The position numbers were made by a program, and so were the translations under genes. A stretch of 49,328 nt of DNA from Streptomyces spinoverrucosus (GTDB lineage: Bacteria; Actinomycetota; Actinomycetes; Streptomycetales; Streptomycetaceae), in NCBI RefSeq assembly GCF_006539505.1, contig NZ_BJND01000066.1, positions 1-49,328 of the forward strand, in the 5' to 3' direction. The notes under the pieces were generated by a model. That model saw only the letters and a list, made by a program, of their open reading frames with translations, had not been told where the DNA came from and did no database searches. Below, piece by piece: positions 39,511 through 48,224 of the stretch (within the stretch, counting starts at the first letter, position 1; each line of letters begins with the position of its first letter).

Positions 39511-39545
39511 TTGCACTATGCGCAATGCCCTTTGCACATAGTGCA
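39511..39545. promoter_or_regulatory. Double palindromic operator before KDPG aldolase
   Basis: Site A TTGCACTATGCGCAA (39511-39525) and site B TTGCACATAGTGCA (39532-39545), the latter with perfect arms TGCAC/GTGCA, have centres 21 bp apart, two helical turns. The outer halves are also inverted repeats of each other (TGCACTATG with CATAGTGCA). A TTGCAC-like -35 lies in site A and the expected -10 in site B, so binding would block transcription. The motif type resembles IclR- or GntR-family sites; no such regulator is adjacent. Confidence 0.75.
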
Positions 39546-39567
39546 TGACCCGGGCACGATGAGGCGC

Positions 39568-40218
39568 ATGACCGACTCCGTGCTTGATCTCGCTCCCGTC
39601 GTCCCCGTGGTCGTCCTCCCGGATGCCGCCGACGCCGTACCGCTCGCGCGGGCGCTGGTCGCCGGGGGGCTGCCCGCGATCGAGGTGACGTTGCGGACGC
39701 CGGGCGCGCTCGACGCGATCCGGGCGATCAGCGGGGCGGTGCCGGACGCGGTGGTCGGGGCCGGGACGGTGATCACGCCGGGGCAGGTCGAGGACGCGGT
39801 GTCGGCGGAGGCGCGTTTTCTGGTGAGCCCGGGCTGGACGGACGTACTGCTGGAGGCGATGCGGCGGTCCGGGGTGCCGTATCTGCCGGGGGTGTCGACG
39901 ACGTCCGAGGTGGTGGCGTTGCTGGAGCGCGGGGTGCGGGAGATGAAGTTCTTCCCGGCGGCCGCCGCGGGGGGTACGGCGTATCTGAAGTCGCTCGCCG
40001 GGCCGTTGCCGCAGGCGCGGTTCTGTCCGACGGGTGGGATCGGGCTCGCGTCGGCGCCGGAGTATCTGGCGTTGCCCAACGTGGGATGTGTGGGCGGCAG
40101 TTGGATGCTTCCGGCGGACGCGGTGGCGGCGCGGGACTGGGGGCGGATCGAGCAGCTGGCCCGGGAGGCGGCCTCGCTCGGCGCAGGTGATCTCAGCGCA
40201 GGTGAGAGGTGTCGTTGA
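39568..40218 (+). CDS. eda: 2-dehydro-3-deoxyphosphogluconate aldolase (KDPG/KHG aldolase)
   Basis: A 216-residue class I aldolase that splits KDPG to pyruvate and glyceraldehyde 3-phosphate. Family marks are VVPVVVLPDA, the glutamate in LPAIEVTLRTP, VVGAGTVITPGQVEDA and the Schiff-base lysine in REMKFFPAAAAGG, then FCPTGGIGLASAPEYLALPNVGCVGGSWM. The ATG at 39568 has GAGG close upstream; an in-frame ATG 9 nt earlier is possible. No Entner-Doudoroff dehydratase or sugar-acid genes are nearby, so it may serve galactonate/hydroxyglutarate or orphan functions. Its last residues overlap the RNase H gene by 26 bp, in a small repeat. Confidence 0.93.
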   Translation: MTDSVLDLAPVVPVVVLPDAADAVPLARALVAGGLPAIEVTLRTPGALDAIRAISGAVPDAVVGAGTVITPGQVEDAVSAEARFLVSPGWTDVLLEAMRRSGVPYLPGVSTTSEVVALLERGVREMKFFPAAAAGGTAYLKSLAGPLPQARFCPTGGIGLASAPEYLALPNVGCVGGSWMLPADAVAARDWGRIEQLAREAASLGAGDLSAGERCR

Positions 40219-41710
40219 GGAGGCGGACGCTGGCGTTGCCGTCGGCGTAGTACGCCACGACCGACAGGGAGGCCGCCGCGAGTTCCATGCGGAACAGGGA
40301 CTCGGGCGGGGCGCCGAGGGCGAGGCGCACCAGGGTCTTGATCGGGGTGACGTGCGTGACGAGCAGGACCGTGCGGCCGGCGTACGCCGCGATCAGCTTG
40401 TCGCGGGTGGCGGCGATCCGGGTGGCGGTCGCCGCGAAGCTCTCGCCGCCGCCGGTGGGTTCGGCGTCCGGCGAGGCGAGCCAGGCGCTGAGGTCGTCGG
40501 GGTAGCGCTGGTGCACCTCGGCGAAGGTGAGGCCTTCCCAGGCGCCGAAGTCCGTCTCGCGCAGTCCGTCGTCGATGCCGACCTCCAGCCCGAGGCGCGC
40601 GGCGACGATACCGGCGGTCTCGCGGGTCCGGGCGAGCGGTGACGCCACGACGGCCTGAATCGTCCCGCGCCTCGCCAGCGCCACGGCCACCCGTTCGGCC
40701 TGCTCCCGGCCGATGTCGGAGAGGGCGGGGTCGCTGCCGCCGCTGCCCGAGAAACGCTTCTCCGGGGTGAGGGGTGTTTCGCCGTGCCTCAGCAGCACGA
40801 AGGTGGCGGGCGCACCCAGGTCGGGGGCACCCCAGCCGACGCGGGGGGTGGCGACGTTGCGGGCGGCGTTCACATCGGCGTCGGGAGAGGCGGCGTTCAC
40901 GTCGGCGGAGGACGAGGTGGCGTTCACGTCGACGCCCGAAGCGACAGGCGCGGAAGCAGGGGGCTCGGGAGCGGGCGACGTACCCGCCGGTGCGGAAGCA
41001 GGCTGCGACGGCGAACCCGCCGAGGACCGCCCCGCCGACGCCGCGCGGGCCTGCGCCGCGCCTGCCGGAGCGGAGACGGCCTCCTCCGAGGCGGGAGGCG
41101 AGCCCGCCGGGGAGGCCACGCGTTCCGAAGCGGAAGGCGAACCCGCCGGGGCGGACACAGGCTGCGAAGGCGAACCCGCCGATGACCGCCCCGCCAACGC
41201 CGCACGCGCCCTCGCCGCACCCGCCGCCGCATCTCCCGGCGGCCCCTCGGGCGACGTAACCACCGATGTCCCGGCCACCGGGGACGGCGTCCACGCCTCC
41301 CCCCGCGCCCCCGCGTCCATCGCCTCGTTGGCCAGGCGGTCCGCGTGGCGGTTCTGGTCGCGCGGGATCCACTCGTACGTCACCCGGCCCACCGGGAACA
41401 CCCGCCCCGCCTCCATGGCCAGCGGCTTCATGTCGGGGTGCTTGATCTTCCAGCGGCCGGACATCTGTTCCACGACCAGCTTGGAATCCATCCGGACGCG
41501 CACGGACGCGGTGGGGTCGAGGGCCTGCGCCGCGCGCAGGCCGGCCAGGAGCCCCCGGTACTCGGCGACGTTGTTCGTGACGACGCCCAGGTACTCCGCC
41601 GTCTGAGCCAGCGTCTCCCCCGTCGCCGCGTCGATGACCACCGCACCGTAGCCCGCGGGCCCCGGGTTGCCCCGGGAACCGCCGTCCGCCTCGACGATGA
41701 ACTCCCGCAC
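40193..41710 (-). CDS. Bifunctional RNase HI / acid phosphatase (CobC-type)
   Basis: A 505-residue two-domain protein. Residues ~1-140 are RNase HI with the four acidic residues in VEADGGSRGNPG, NNVAEYRGL, VRMDSKLVVEQ and NRHADRLANEAM. Residues ~285-505 form a histidine phosphatase (RHGET, ETDFGAWEG, LLVTHVTPIK). In mycobacteria the fused protein degrades RNA/DNA hybrids and dephosphorylates cobalamin precursors. The Ala/Ser/Pro linker (~145 residues) contains a duplicated block and three V-D-V-N / A-D-V-N-A repeats, and is much longer than needed. GTG 41710 with TAGGAG upstream is preferred over the upstream extension. It lies 11 bp after the zinc-ribbon gene, in one operon. Confidence 0.94.
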   Translation of the reverse strand: MREFIVEADGGSRGNPGPAGYGAVVIDAATGETLAQTAEYLGVVTNNVAEYRGLLAGLRAAQALDPTASVRVRMDSKLVVEQMSGRWKIKHPDMKPLAMEAGRVFPVGRVTYEWIPRDQNRHADRLANEAMDAGARGEAWTPSPVAGTSVVTSPEGPPGDAAAGAARARAALAGRSSAGSPSQPVSAPAGSPSASERVASPAGSPPASEEAVSAPAGAAQARAASAGRSSAGSPSQPASAPAGTSPAPEPPASAPVASGVDVNATSSSADVNAASPDADVNAARNVATPRVGWGAPDLGAPATFVLLRHGETPLTPEKRFSGSGGSDPALSDIGREQAERVAVALARRGTIQAVVASPLARTRETAGIVAARLGLEVGIDDGLRETDFGAWEGLTFAEVHQRYPDDLSAWLASPDAEPTGGGESFAATATRIAATRDKLIAAYAGRTVLLVTHVTPIKTLVRLALGAPPESLFRMELAAASLSVVAYYADGNASVRLLNDTSHLR

Positions 41711-41721
41711 CGCAGCGGCTC

Positions 41722-42465
41722 CTACAGACCCGACTCGGACGTGCGCACCAGGATGCGGCGGCAGTTCTCGCACCGCACCACCGTGTCCGGCGCCGCCGCG
41801 CGGATCTCGCTCAGCTCCGTGATGGCCAGCTCCTGGCGGCAGCCCTGGCAGGTCCGCTGGTAGAGCTTGGCCGCGCCGATGCCGCCCTGCTGCTCGCGCA
41901 GCTTGTCGTAGAGCTTCAGCAGATCCGCGGGGACCGAGCCCGCGATGACCTCACGCTCCTTGGTGACCGAGGCCGCCTCGCCGTCCAGCGACTCGAACGC
42001 GGCGTCCCGGCGCGCGGTCGCGTCGTCGATCTTCGCCTGCACGGAGCCGACCCGCTCGGTCAGCTCGGCGACCCGCTCCTGCGCGGACTCCCGGCGCTCC
42101 ATGACCTCCAGCACGACGTCCTCCAGATCGCCCTGCCGCTTGGCGAGGGAGGCGATCTCGCGCTGGAGGTTCTCCAGGTCCTTCGGGGAGGTGATGGCGC
42201 CGGAGTCTAGGCGCTGCTGGTCGCGGGCGGCGCGCTGGCGCACCTGGTCGACGTCCTGCTCGGCCTTGGTCTGCTCGCGGGCGCAGTCGCTCTCCTCGGT
42301 CTGCGCGGCCACGAGCAGGTCGCGCAGCTGCGTGAGGTCCTTGGTCAGCGACTCGATCTCGGCGTGCTCGGGCAGCGACCTCCGCCGGTGTGCGAGCTGC
42401 TGGAGGCGGACATCGAGGTCCTGGACGTCGAGGAGTCGGATCTGGTCGGCGGGCGCGGCGTTCAG
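41722..42465 (-). CDS. Coiled-coil C4 zinc-ribbon protein, CTG start
   Basis: A 247-residue protein: an N-terminal NAAPADQIRLLDVQDLDVRLQQLAHRRRSL, a long coiled coil (~residues 25-190) and a C-terminal zinc ribbon CQGCRQEL…CENCRRIL. In structure it resembles the nucleic-acid-binding HP0958/CT398 family. It lies between Nif3 and RNase H, an arrangement I believe is conserved in actinobacteria. No ATG, GTG or TTG exists before residue ~49, yet the conserved N-terminus begins at a CTG (42465). That CTG overlaps the TGA of the Nif3 gene as CTGA, and GGAG lies 7-8 nt upstream. I therefore call a CTG start with coupled translation. Confidence 0.88.
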   Translation of the reverse strand: MNAAPADQIRLLDVQDLDVRLQQLAHRRRSLPEHAEIESLTKDLTQLRDLLVAAQTEESDCAREQTKAEQDVDQVRQRAARDQQRLDSGAITSPKDLENLQREIASLAKRQGDLEDVVLEVMERRESAQERVAELTERVGSVQAKIDDATARRDAAFESLDGEAASVTKEREVIAGSVPADLLKLYDKLREQQGGIGAAKLYQRTCQGCRQELAITELSEIRAAAPDTVVRCENCRRILVRTSESGL

Positions 42466-43316
42466 TTGGGGGCTCCAGGAGTATGTGTCGGGTTGGACGC
42501 CGCGTGGGCGGTCCAGGGGTCGGTGACCGTCTTCGAGACATGGACGCGCAGGTCCCAGCCGTGGCGGTCGGAGATCTCGTCGAGCTGGGCGGCGGCCAGC
42601 TCGCACCAGGGCCACTCGGTGGCCCAGTGCGCCGCGTCGAGCAGCGCGAGGGGGCTGTGGGCGACGGCCTCGGAGGCCGGGTGGTGGCGCAGGTCCGAGG
42701 TGAGGAACGCGTCGACCCCGGCGGCCCGTACGGCGTCGAAGAGGCTGTCGCCGGAGCCACCGCTCACCGCCACCGTGCGGACCGTTGCCTCCGGGTCGCC
42801 GGCCACGCGGATGCCCTGCGCGGTGGCGGGCAGCCGTTCGGCGGCGAGGGCGGCGAACTCGCGGACGGTCAGCGGGTGGTCCAGTTCGCAGATACGGCCG
42901 AGGCCGCGGCGTCCGTCCGGGTCGCTCGCGTCGGGCACCAGGGGTCGTACGACCCGCAGGTCCAGCGCACCGGCGAGCGCGTCGCTGACTCCTGGGTCGG
43001 CAGTGTCGGCGTTGGTGTGGGCGACGTGCAGCGCGATGTCGTTCTTGATGAGGGTGTGGACGACGCGGCCCTTGAAGTGGGTCGCCGCCACCGTCGTCGT
43101 ACCGCGCAGGTAGAGCGGGTGGTGGGTGACCAGCAGGTCGGCGCCCAGTTTCACCGCCTCGTCGACGATGTCCTGCACCGGGTCGACCGCGAACAGTACC
43201 CGGGTGACGTCCTGGTCGGGGTCGCCCACGACCGTGCCGACCGCGTCCCAGGACTCGGCCCGCTCGGCGGGCCACAGGTTCTCCAGCGCGGCGATGACTT
43301 CAGACAGACGGGGCAC
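42462..43316 (-). CDS. Nif3-like dinuclear metal centre (GTP cyclohydrolase I type 2-like) protein
   Basis: A 284-residue Nif3/YbgI/DUF34 protein. It shows LSEVIAALENLWPAERAESWDAVGTVVGDPDQDVTRVLFAVDPVQDIVDEA, the metal ligands in LLVTHHPLYLRG, DIALHVAHTNADTA, LDAAHWATEWPWCELAA near the C-terminus and AVSGGSGDSLFDAVRAAGVDAFLTSDLRHH. The biochemical role is unsettled despite wide conservation. The GTG at 43316 is chosen because the conserved start VPRLSEV lies there. It is the first gene of the operon with the zinc ribbon and RNase H/phosphatase genes. Confidence 0.93.
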   Translation of the reverse strand: MPRLSEVIAALENLWPAERAESWDAVGTVVGDPDQDVTRVLFAVDPVQDIVDEAVKLGADLLVTHHPLYLRGTTTVAATHFKGRVVHTLIKNDIALHVAHTNADTADPGVSDALAGALDLRVVRPLVPDASDPDGRRGLGRICELDHPLTVREFAALAAERLPATAQGIRVAGDPEATVRTVAVSGGSGDSLFDAVRAAGVDAFLTSDLRHHPASEAVAHSPLALLDAAHWATEWPWCELAAAQLDEISDRHGWDLRVHVSKTVTDPWTAHAASNPTHTPGAPN

Positions 43317-43502
43317 GGGACAAAGGCTACCTGGCTGTTCTGTGCCGTTGAACCTGTGTCGCCGCCCCGTCACCTCCAGCACACCGGCCCCGGTTTCCTC
43401 AGAAGAACCGCCGGACCGCCACCCTTACGTGTGAAGCAGCCGTCGGCCGGTTCCCCGCCTGTGCGTACGAAAACTAGTTTCGTCGCTGGAGGTGACCGGA
43501 CG

Positions 43503-44732
43503 ATGACTGCCTGTGTTGTCGAGCCCACCGCGGGGAACGAGGACGCCCCCTCCCCGCCGCCGGGCTGCGTGATCACGGTGGACGGCGCGTACGCCGCACG
43601 CCTCGCCCGCAGCGGCGACTCCTGGTTCCCGGAGCGCTGGACGCTGGACGGCCCCGAGCCCTACGCCGTGCCGCTGCCCGGCAACCAGCCGGAGGAACCC
43701 GGCACCGAGGTCCAGCCGATGAGCGACGGCCGGGTGCTCATCCGCCGCCTCGCCGCCGGGCGCCACACCTTCTCGCTGCTCTACCCGACCGGCCCCGGCA
43801 CCGGCGAACTGCCGCTCGGCGCGGTCGAGTGCCCCGACCCGGGCACCCGGCTGCGGCTGCTGCCGCCCGCGCCGGGCGGCGACGACGCCTACGCCCTCGC
43901 CGTCGGCCGGTACTCCAGCACCGTGTGGCGGGTCGCTGGCGGCGCCTTCGGTCCGGAGCACGTCGCCCAGATCCCGGGGCACTGCTCGGGCGGGGTGTGG
44001 CTGGACCGGGCAGGAGGGCTGCTTGCCCTGGACCGGGAGTCCGGCGGCCGGACCAAGACGGTCGTGGTGGACCTCGGGCGCGGCGGCGAGGTGTCGCCGC
44101 TACTGCAGATCGCCGCCGACAGCGACGACCGGCTGCTGCTCGCCGACCCCGACAGCGGGCTGCTCCTGATCCGCTCCGACGCGCCGCGCCCCGGCGATAC
44201 CGGCCGGCTGGGCTGGGGGGTGCTGGGCAGCACGCTGCCGGTGCGGTTCCCGGAGTGTCTGCGGGCGGCCGGGGACTGCGCGGTGACGCCGTTCGCGATC
44301 CAGCCGGGGCAGGTGCTGACGCCGGAGAGCTGTGGCGTGGCGCTGCGCATCGACGGGCCGGTGGGCAGCTGGGTGGGCGTGTGGCGGCCGACAGAGCGAC
44401 AGGTGCAGCATCTCCCGGCGCCGCAGGGGTGGTTGTCGGGTGCCGGGGTGTGGACGAGGGACGGCGTGCTGCGGCTGCCGTATGCCACGGAGGGGGTGCC
44501 GTGCGGGGTGGCGGAGTGGGCGGTGCCTGGGGAGGTGCCGTGCGCGAGCACGGGGAGTGCACCAGCGGGGGGCAGGGGGGACACGAGCCCGGGGGATCCG
44601 GTTCCGGACGGCGCGGCTTCGACGGCTGAAGCAGCCGCGGAGCCGTCGGAACCGGGTCCTCCGGAGCCTGCCGCACCGCGTCCGGTGCCGTTGCAGCAGG
44701 CGCCGTTGGCCGGTCGTATGGCAAGTAGGTAA
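43503..44732 (+). CDS. Conserved hypothetical protein (possible beta-propeller)
   Basis: A 409-residue cytosolic protein with no signal peptide. Many short beta segments separated by Gly/Asp turns (LALAVGRYSSTVWRVAGGAF, GGLLALDRESGGRTKTVVVDL, DDRLLLADPDSGLLLIRSD) suggest a propeller-like fold. The last ~60 residues are a Pro/Ala/Glu-rich tail. The ATG at 43503 is set by a strong GGAGGTGA 8 nt upstream. A -10-like TAGTTT lies within a near-palindrome ACTAGT region just before. I recall similar hypothetical proteins in Streptomyces but no function. Confidence 0.8.
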   Translation: MTACVVEPTAGNEDAPSPPPGCVITVDGAYAARLARSGDSWFPERWTLDGPEPYAVPLPGNQPEEPGTEVQPMSDGRVLIRRLAAGRHTFSLLYPTGPGTGELPLGAVECPDPGTRLRLLPPAPGGDDAYALAVGRYSSTVWRVAGGAFGPEHVAQIPGHCSGGVWLDRAGGLLALDRESGGRTKTVVVDLGRGGEVSPLLQIAADSDDRLLLADPDSGLLLIRSDAPRPGDTGRLGWGVLGSTLPVRFPECLRAAGDCAVTPFAIQPGQVLTPESCGVALRIDGPVGSWVGVWRPTERQVQHLPAPQGWLSGAGVWTRDGVLRLPYATEGVPCGVAEWAVPGEVPCASTGSAPAGGRGDTSPGDPVPDGAASTAEAAAEPSEPGPPEPAAPRPVPLQQAPLAGRMASR

Positions 44733-44840
44733 CGAAGTAGTGCCGGTTGGCGTGTGCGCCTGGATTCGGCCCGAGGTGTCCCGGTTAAACTCGCCCGGCT
44801 GTTGAGCAAAAGATCATGTTGACGGGGTGAATTTCTTCCG

Positions 44841-44996
44841 ATGAGCGACGCCAGCACGTCCCAGCCGCTGCCCGACGCCCAGGACTCCACCGGCCACGGT
44901 CGGCACCGGGGTCCAGTCTCGACACACGACACCGAGTCGGCTCCTCGCGGCCGGCACCGCAAGCCGGTGGAGCAGCCGACCGAGTCGGCGGCCTGA
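44841..44996 (+). CDS. Small Streptomyces-type protein (51 aa)
   Basis: An ORF of 51 residues: MSDASTSQPLPDAQDSTGHG, RHRGPVSTHDTESAPRGRHRK, ending EQPTESAA. The repeated G-R-H-R-(G/K)-P motif, separated by TESAP-like linkers, matches a small conserved Streptomyces protein I recognise by pattern only. It is hydrophilic and probably disordered. A GGGGTGA stretch lies 11 nt before the ATG. A strong palindromic terminator follows 22 bp after the stop. Confidence 0.7.
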   Translation: MSDASTSQPLPDAQDSTGHGRHRGPVSTHDTESAPRGRHRKPVEQPTESAA

Positions 44997-45017
44997 CGGT
45001 ACGTCAGTCGACTGGGT

Positions 45018-45055
45018 GTGAGGCCCCGTTCACCGGCCGGTGAGCGGGGCCTCAC
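45018..45055. terminator. 38-nt bidirectional terminator
   Basis: GTGAGGCCCCG and CGGGGCCTCAC form perfect outer arms; TCACCGG and CCGGTGA pair inside, with a single T/G mismatch between. The near-perfect palindrome lies between the convergent small gene (ending 44996) and the SDR gene (ending 45066) and can stop transcription both ways. Confidence 0.88.
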
Positions 45056-45065
45056 CGCTTGACGG

Positions 45066-45998
<933 letters not shown>

Positions 45999-46025
45999 AC
46001 GACCCCCTCGCGCCTTCCTATTGGC

Positions 46026-47102
46026 TCAGATCTCGATACAGGTACGCAGCGAGGTGCCGGTGCGCATCTGGTCGAGGGCCTCGTTGATCTCGGCGAGCGG
46101 AACGCGGTGGGTGATCAGGCCCGCGAGGTCGATCCGGCCCGCGCGCCAGAGCGCGATCGTCCGCTCGTACGCACGCAGCACGTCGCCGCCGCCGTACATC
46201 GACGGCAGGATCCGCTTCTCGTCGAAGAACAGCTCGAACATGCTGAGCTGGAGGAAGTCGTCCATGGCGCCCGCGCCGACCACGACCAGGGTGCCGCCGC
46301 GCCGGGTGGTCTCGTAGGCCGTGCGGGCGGTGGCCGACTTGCCGACGACCTCGAAGACGTAGTCGAAGCCCTCGCCGCCGGTGATCTGCTGCTTGGCGTC
46401 GGCCAGTTCGTCCGGCGCTACGGCCCTGGTGGCGCCGAACCTCAGCGCGGCCTCCCGGCGTCCGGCGACCGGGTCGACGGCGACGATCTCGGCGGCGCCC
46501 TTCAGCCGCGCGCCCTGGATCGCGGAGATGCCGACGCCCCCGCAGCCGATGACGGCGACCGACGCACCAGCCTCCACATCCGCGGTGTTGAGCGCGGCGC
46601 CGAGCCCGGTGGTGACCCCGCAGCCGATGAGGGCGGCGATGTCGAAGGGCACGTCGTCCGGGATGGGCACCGCGCAGCCGGCGTCGACGACGACCTCCTC
46701 GGCGAAGGTGCCGGTGCCGGCGAAGCCGAAGAGGTCTCCGGCGGGGCGCCGGTAGTTGGGGGTGCCCGCGTTCATGAAACCGGCCAGGCACAGCTGGGTC
46801 TGGCCGCGCTTGCAGGCGGGGCAGGCGCCGCAGGCGGGCAGCCAGCAGACGACGACCCGGTCGCCCGGGCTCAGGCCGCTCACGCCCTCCCCGACCTCGA
46901 TGATCTCGCCCGCGCCCTCGTGGCCCGGCACGAACGGTGCCGGTTGCGGCAGTACGCCGCCCATCGCGGACAGGTCCGAGTGGCACAGCCCGGTGGCGCG
47001 CACCCGGATCCTCACCTTGCCGGGGCCAAAGCCCGTCGCCTCGACGTCGTCGAGGATCTCCAGCTTCTCCTGGCCGATCTCGTGCAGTACGGCTGCGCGC
47101 AT
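46026..47102 (-). CDS. Zinc-dependent alcohol dehydrogenase, class III-like
   Basis: A 358-residue MDR enzyme. Catalytic zinc ligands are in TGLCHSDLSAMGG and VPGHEGAGEI, and the four structural cysteines are all present in CGACPACKRGQTQLC. The NAD motif is VAVIGCGGVGISAIQGARLKGAAEIVAVD. The IGCGVTTGLGAALNTADVEAGA segment is typical of the class III/aryl alcohol dehydrogenase branch. The ATG is 47102, with GGGGAG upstream. It lies 24 bp after maoC and 27 bp before the SDR gene, so the three form one operon. It probably oxidises an alcohol intermediate of the same lipid or steroid pathway. Confidence 0.93.
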   Translation of the reverse strand: MRAAVLHEIGQEKLEILDDVEATGFGPGKVRIRVRATGLCHSDLSAMGGVLPQPAPFVPGHEGAGEIIEVGEGVSGLSPGDRVVVCWLPACGACPACKRGQTQLCLAGFMNAGTPNYRRPAGDLFGFAGTGTFAEEVVVDAGCAVPIPDDVPFDIAALIGCGVTTGLGAALNTADVEAGASVAVIGCGGVGISAIQGARLKGAAEIVAVDPVAGRREAALRFGATRAVAPDELADAKQQITGGEGFDYVFEVVGKSATARTAYETTRRGGTLVVVGAGAMDDFLQLSMFELFFDEKRILPSMYGGGDVLRAYERTIALWRAGRIDLAGLITHRVPLAEINEALDQMRTGTSLRTCIEI

Positions 47103-47126
47103 GGTGCGGCTCCCCTCAAGAGTGCT

Positions 47127-47990
47127 TTACGAGTGCTGGACGATGGTGTCGGCCAGGACCGGGGCGTCGTCCCGGTCGACCGCGCTCACGGCGACCCGCA
47201 CCGCCGTCTCCTGCTCCTGCCGCCACATCCGGATGCGCAGGGTCTCGCCCGGATACACCACTCCCGCGAACCGCGTGGCATACGAGCGCACCCGGGTCAC
47301 ATCCCCGCCGAGCAGCGTGTCCACGACCGCCTTCAGCGTCATGCCGTAGGTGCACAGCCCGTGCAGGATGGGCCGCTCGAACCCGGCGACCTTGGCGAAC
47401 TCCGGATCGGCGTGCAGCGGGTTCCAGTCCCCGGAGAGGCGGTAGAGCAGGGCCTGGTCCGCACGGACGGCCCGCTCCACGGTCCGGTCGGGCTGCCCGG
47501 CGGGCGGTTCGAGGCGCGTGGACGGCCCGCGCTCGCCGCCCCATCCGCCTTCTCCCCGTACGAAGATCTGCGCGTCGTTGGTCCACAACGGGCCCTCGGC
47601 GTCGGCGACCTCGGTACGCAGCACCAGGACAGCGGCCTTGCCCTTGTCGTACACGGCGGCGATGCGTGAGGTGGCGGTCGCGGTGCCCGTCGCCGGGATC
47701 GGCCGGTGCACCTGGAGTGCCTGGCCGCCGTGCAGGACGCGGGCGAGGTCGACCTCGACGCCCGGCATGGACAGTCCGCTGATCACGCCGGGCGAGCCCG
47801 CGCCGGCGACGGTGGCGAAGCTCGGCAGGACGTGCAGCCGGGACTCCAGGGTGTAGCGCAGCTCGTCGGGGTCGGTGGCCGGGAGGCCGGCGCCGATGCC
47901 GAGGTGGTAGAGCAGGACGTCCTTGGGGGTCCAGGCGATCTCTCCGGTCCGGGGTTCGGCGGCGAGCGCCTTGGCTGCGTCGATGGGCAT
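47127..47990 (-). CDS. MaoC-family 2-enoyl-CoA hydratase
   Basis: A 287-residue double hot-dog protein, hydratase 2 type. The N-terminal non-catalytic hot-dog has YHLGIGAGLPATDPDELRYTLE and PGVEVDLARVLHGGQALQVHRP. The catalytic domain has LYRLSGDWNPLHADPEFAKVAGFERPILHGLCTYGM with the Asp/Asn/His triad. It hydrates trans-2-enoyl-CoA to the (R)-3-hydroxy form. This is the length and layout of MFE-2 hydratase domains and mycobacterial ChsH/HtdX-like enzymes. The ATG at 47990 has AGGAG 4-5 nt upstream. It is first in the MaoC-ADH-SDR operon, with a KstR-type site about 100 bp upstream. Confidence 0.93.
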   Translation of the reverse strand: MPIDAAKALAAEPRTGEIAWTPKDVLLYHLGIGAGLPATDPDELRYTLESRLHVLPSFATVAGAGSPGVISGLSMPGVEVDLARVLHGGQALQVHRPIPATGTATATSRIAAVYDKGKAAVLVLRTEVADAEGPLWTNDAQIFVRGEGGWGGERGPSTRLEPPAGQPDRTVERAVRADQALLYRLSGDWNPLHADPEFAKVAGFERPILHGLCTYGMTLKAVVDTLLGGDVTRVRSYATRFAGVVYPGETLRIRMWRQEQETAVRVAVSAVDRDDAPVLADTIVQHS

Positions 47991-48088
47991 GGGGCTCCTG
48001 AATGCTCGCGGGGCTGAGAACCTCGGTGCGACCGTCCGCACCGTCGGCCGCACCGAGGTCGTCACGAGGCCGTGAAACCCGCCCGTTC

Positions 48089-48102
48089 TAGAACGCGTTC
48101 CA
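48089..48102. promoter_or_regulatory. KstR-consensus palindrome upstream of maoC
   Basis: TAGAACGCGTTCCA fits the published KstR motif TnnAACnnGTTnnA at every fixed position. Overlapping palindromes GTTCTAGAAC (48085-48094) and GAACGCGTTC (48091-48100) strengthen it. It is 99 bp upstream of the maoC start. KstR is the TetR-family repressor of steroid and cholesterol breakdown in mycobacteria and rhodococci. Confidence 0.65.
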
Positions 48103-48160
48103 GTACGGCGAACCTCTGTATAGCCGAGCTCATCGGACTTGGGAAGACTGCTGACGGTAT

Positions 48161-48188
48161 GTCAGGTGAGCGTTGTTCACCTCCTGAC
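48161..48188. promoter_or_regulatory. Inverted repeat before the response regulator gene
   Basis: GTCAGG (48161-48166) with CCTGAC (48183-48188), and inside them GGTGA with TCACC, form an imperfect 28-bp palindrome in the 234-bp gap between maoC and the response regulator. It may be an operator for the plus-strand gene starting at 48225. Confidence 0.5.
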
Positions 48189-48224
48189 GCGGCCGCGCCC
48201 GCACCCTGGGCCTACGCTGAGGAC

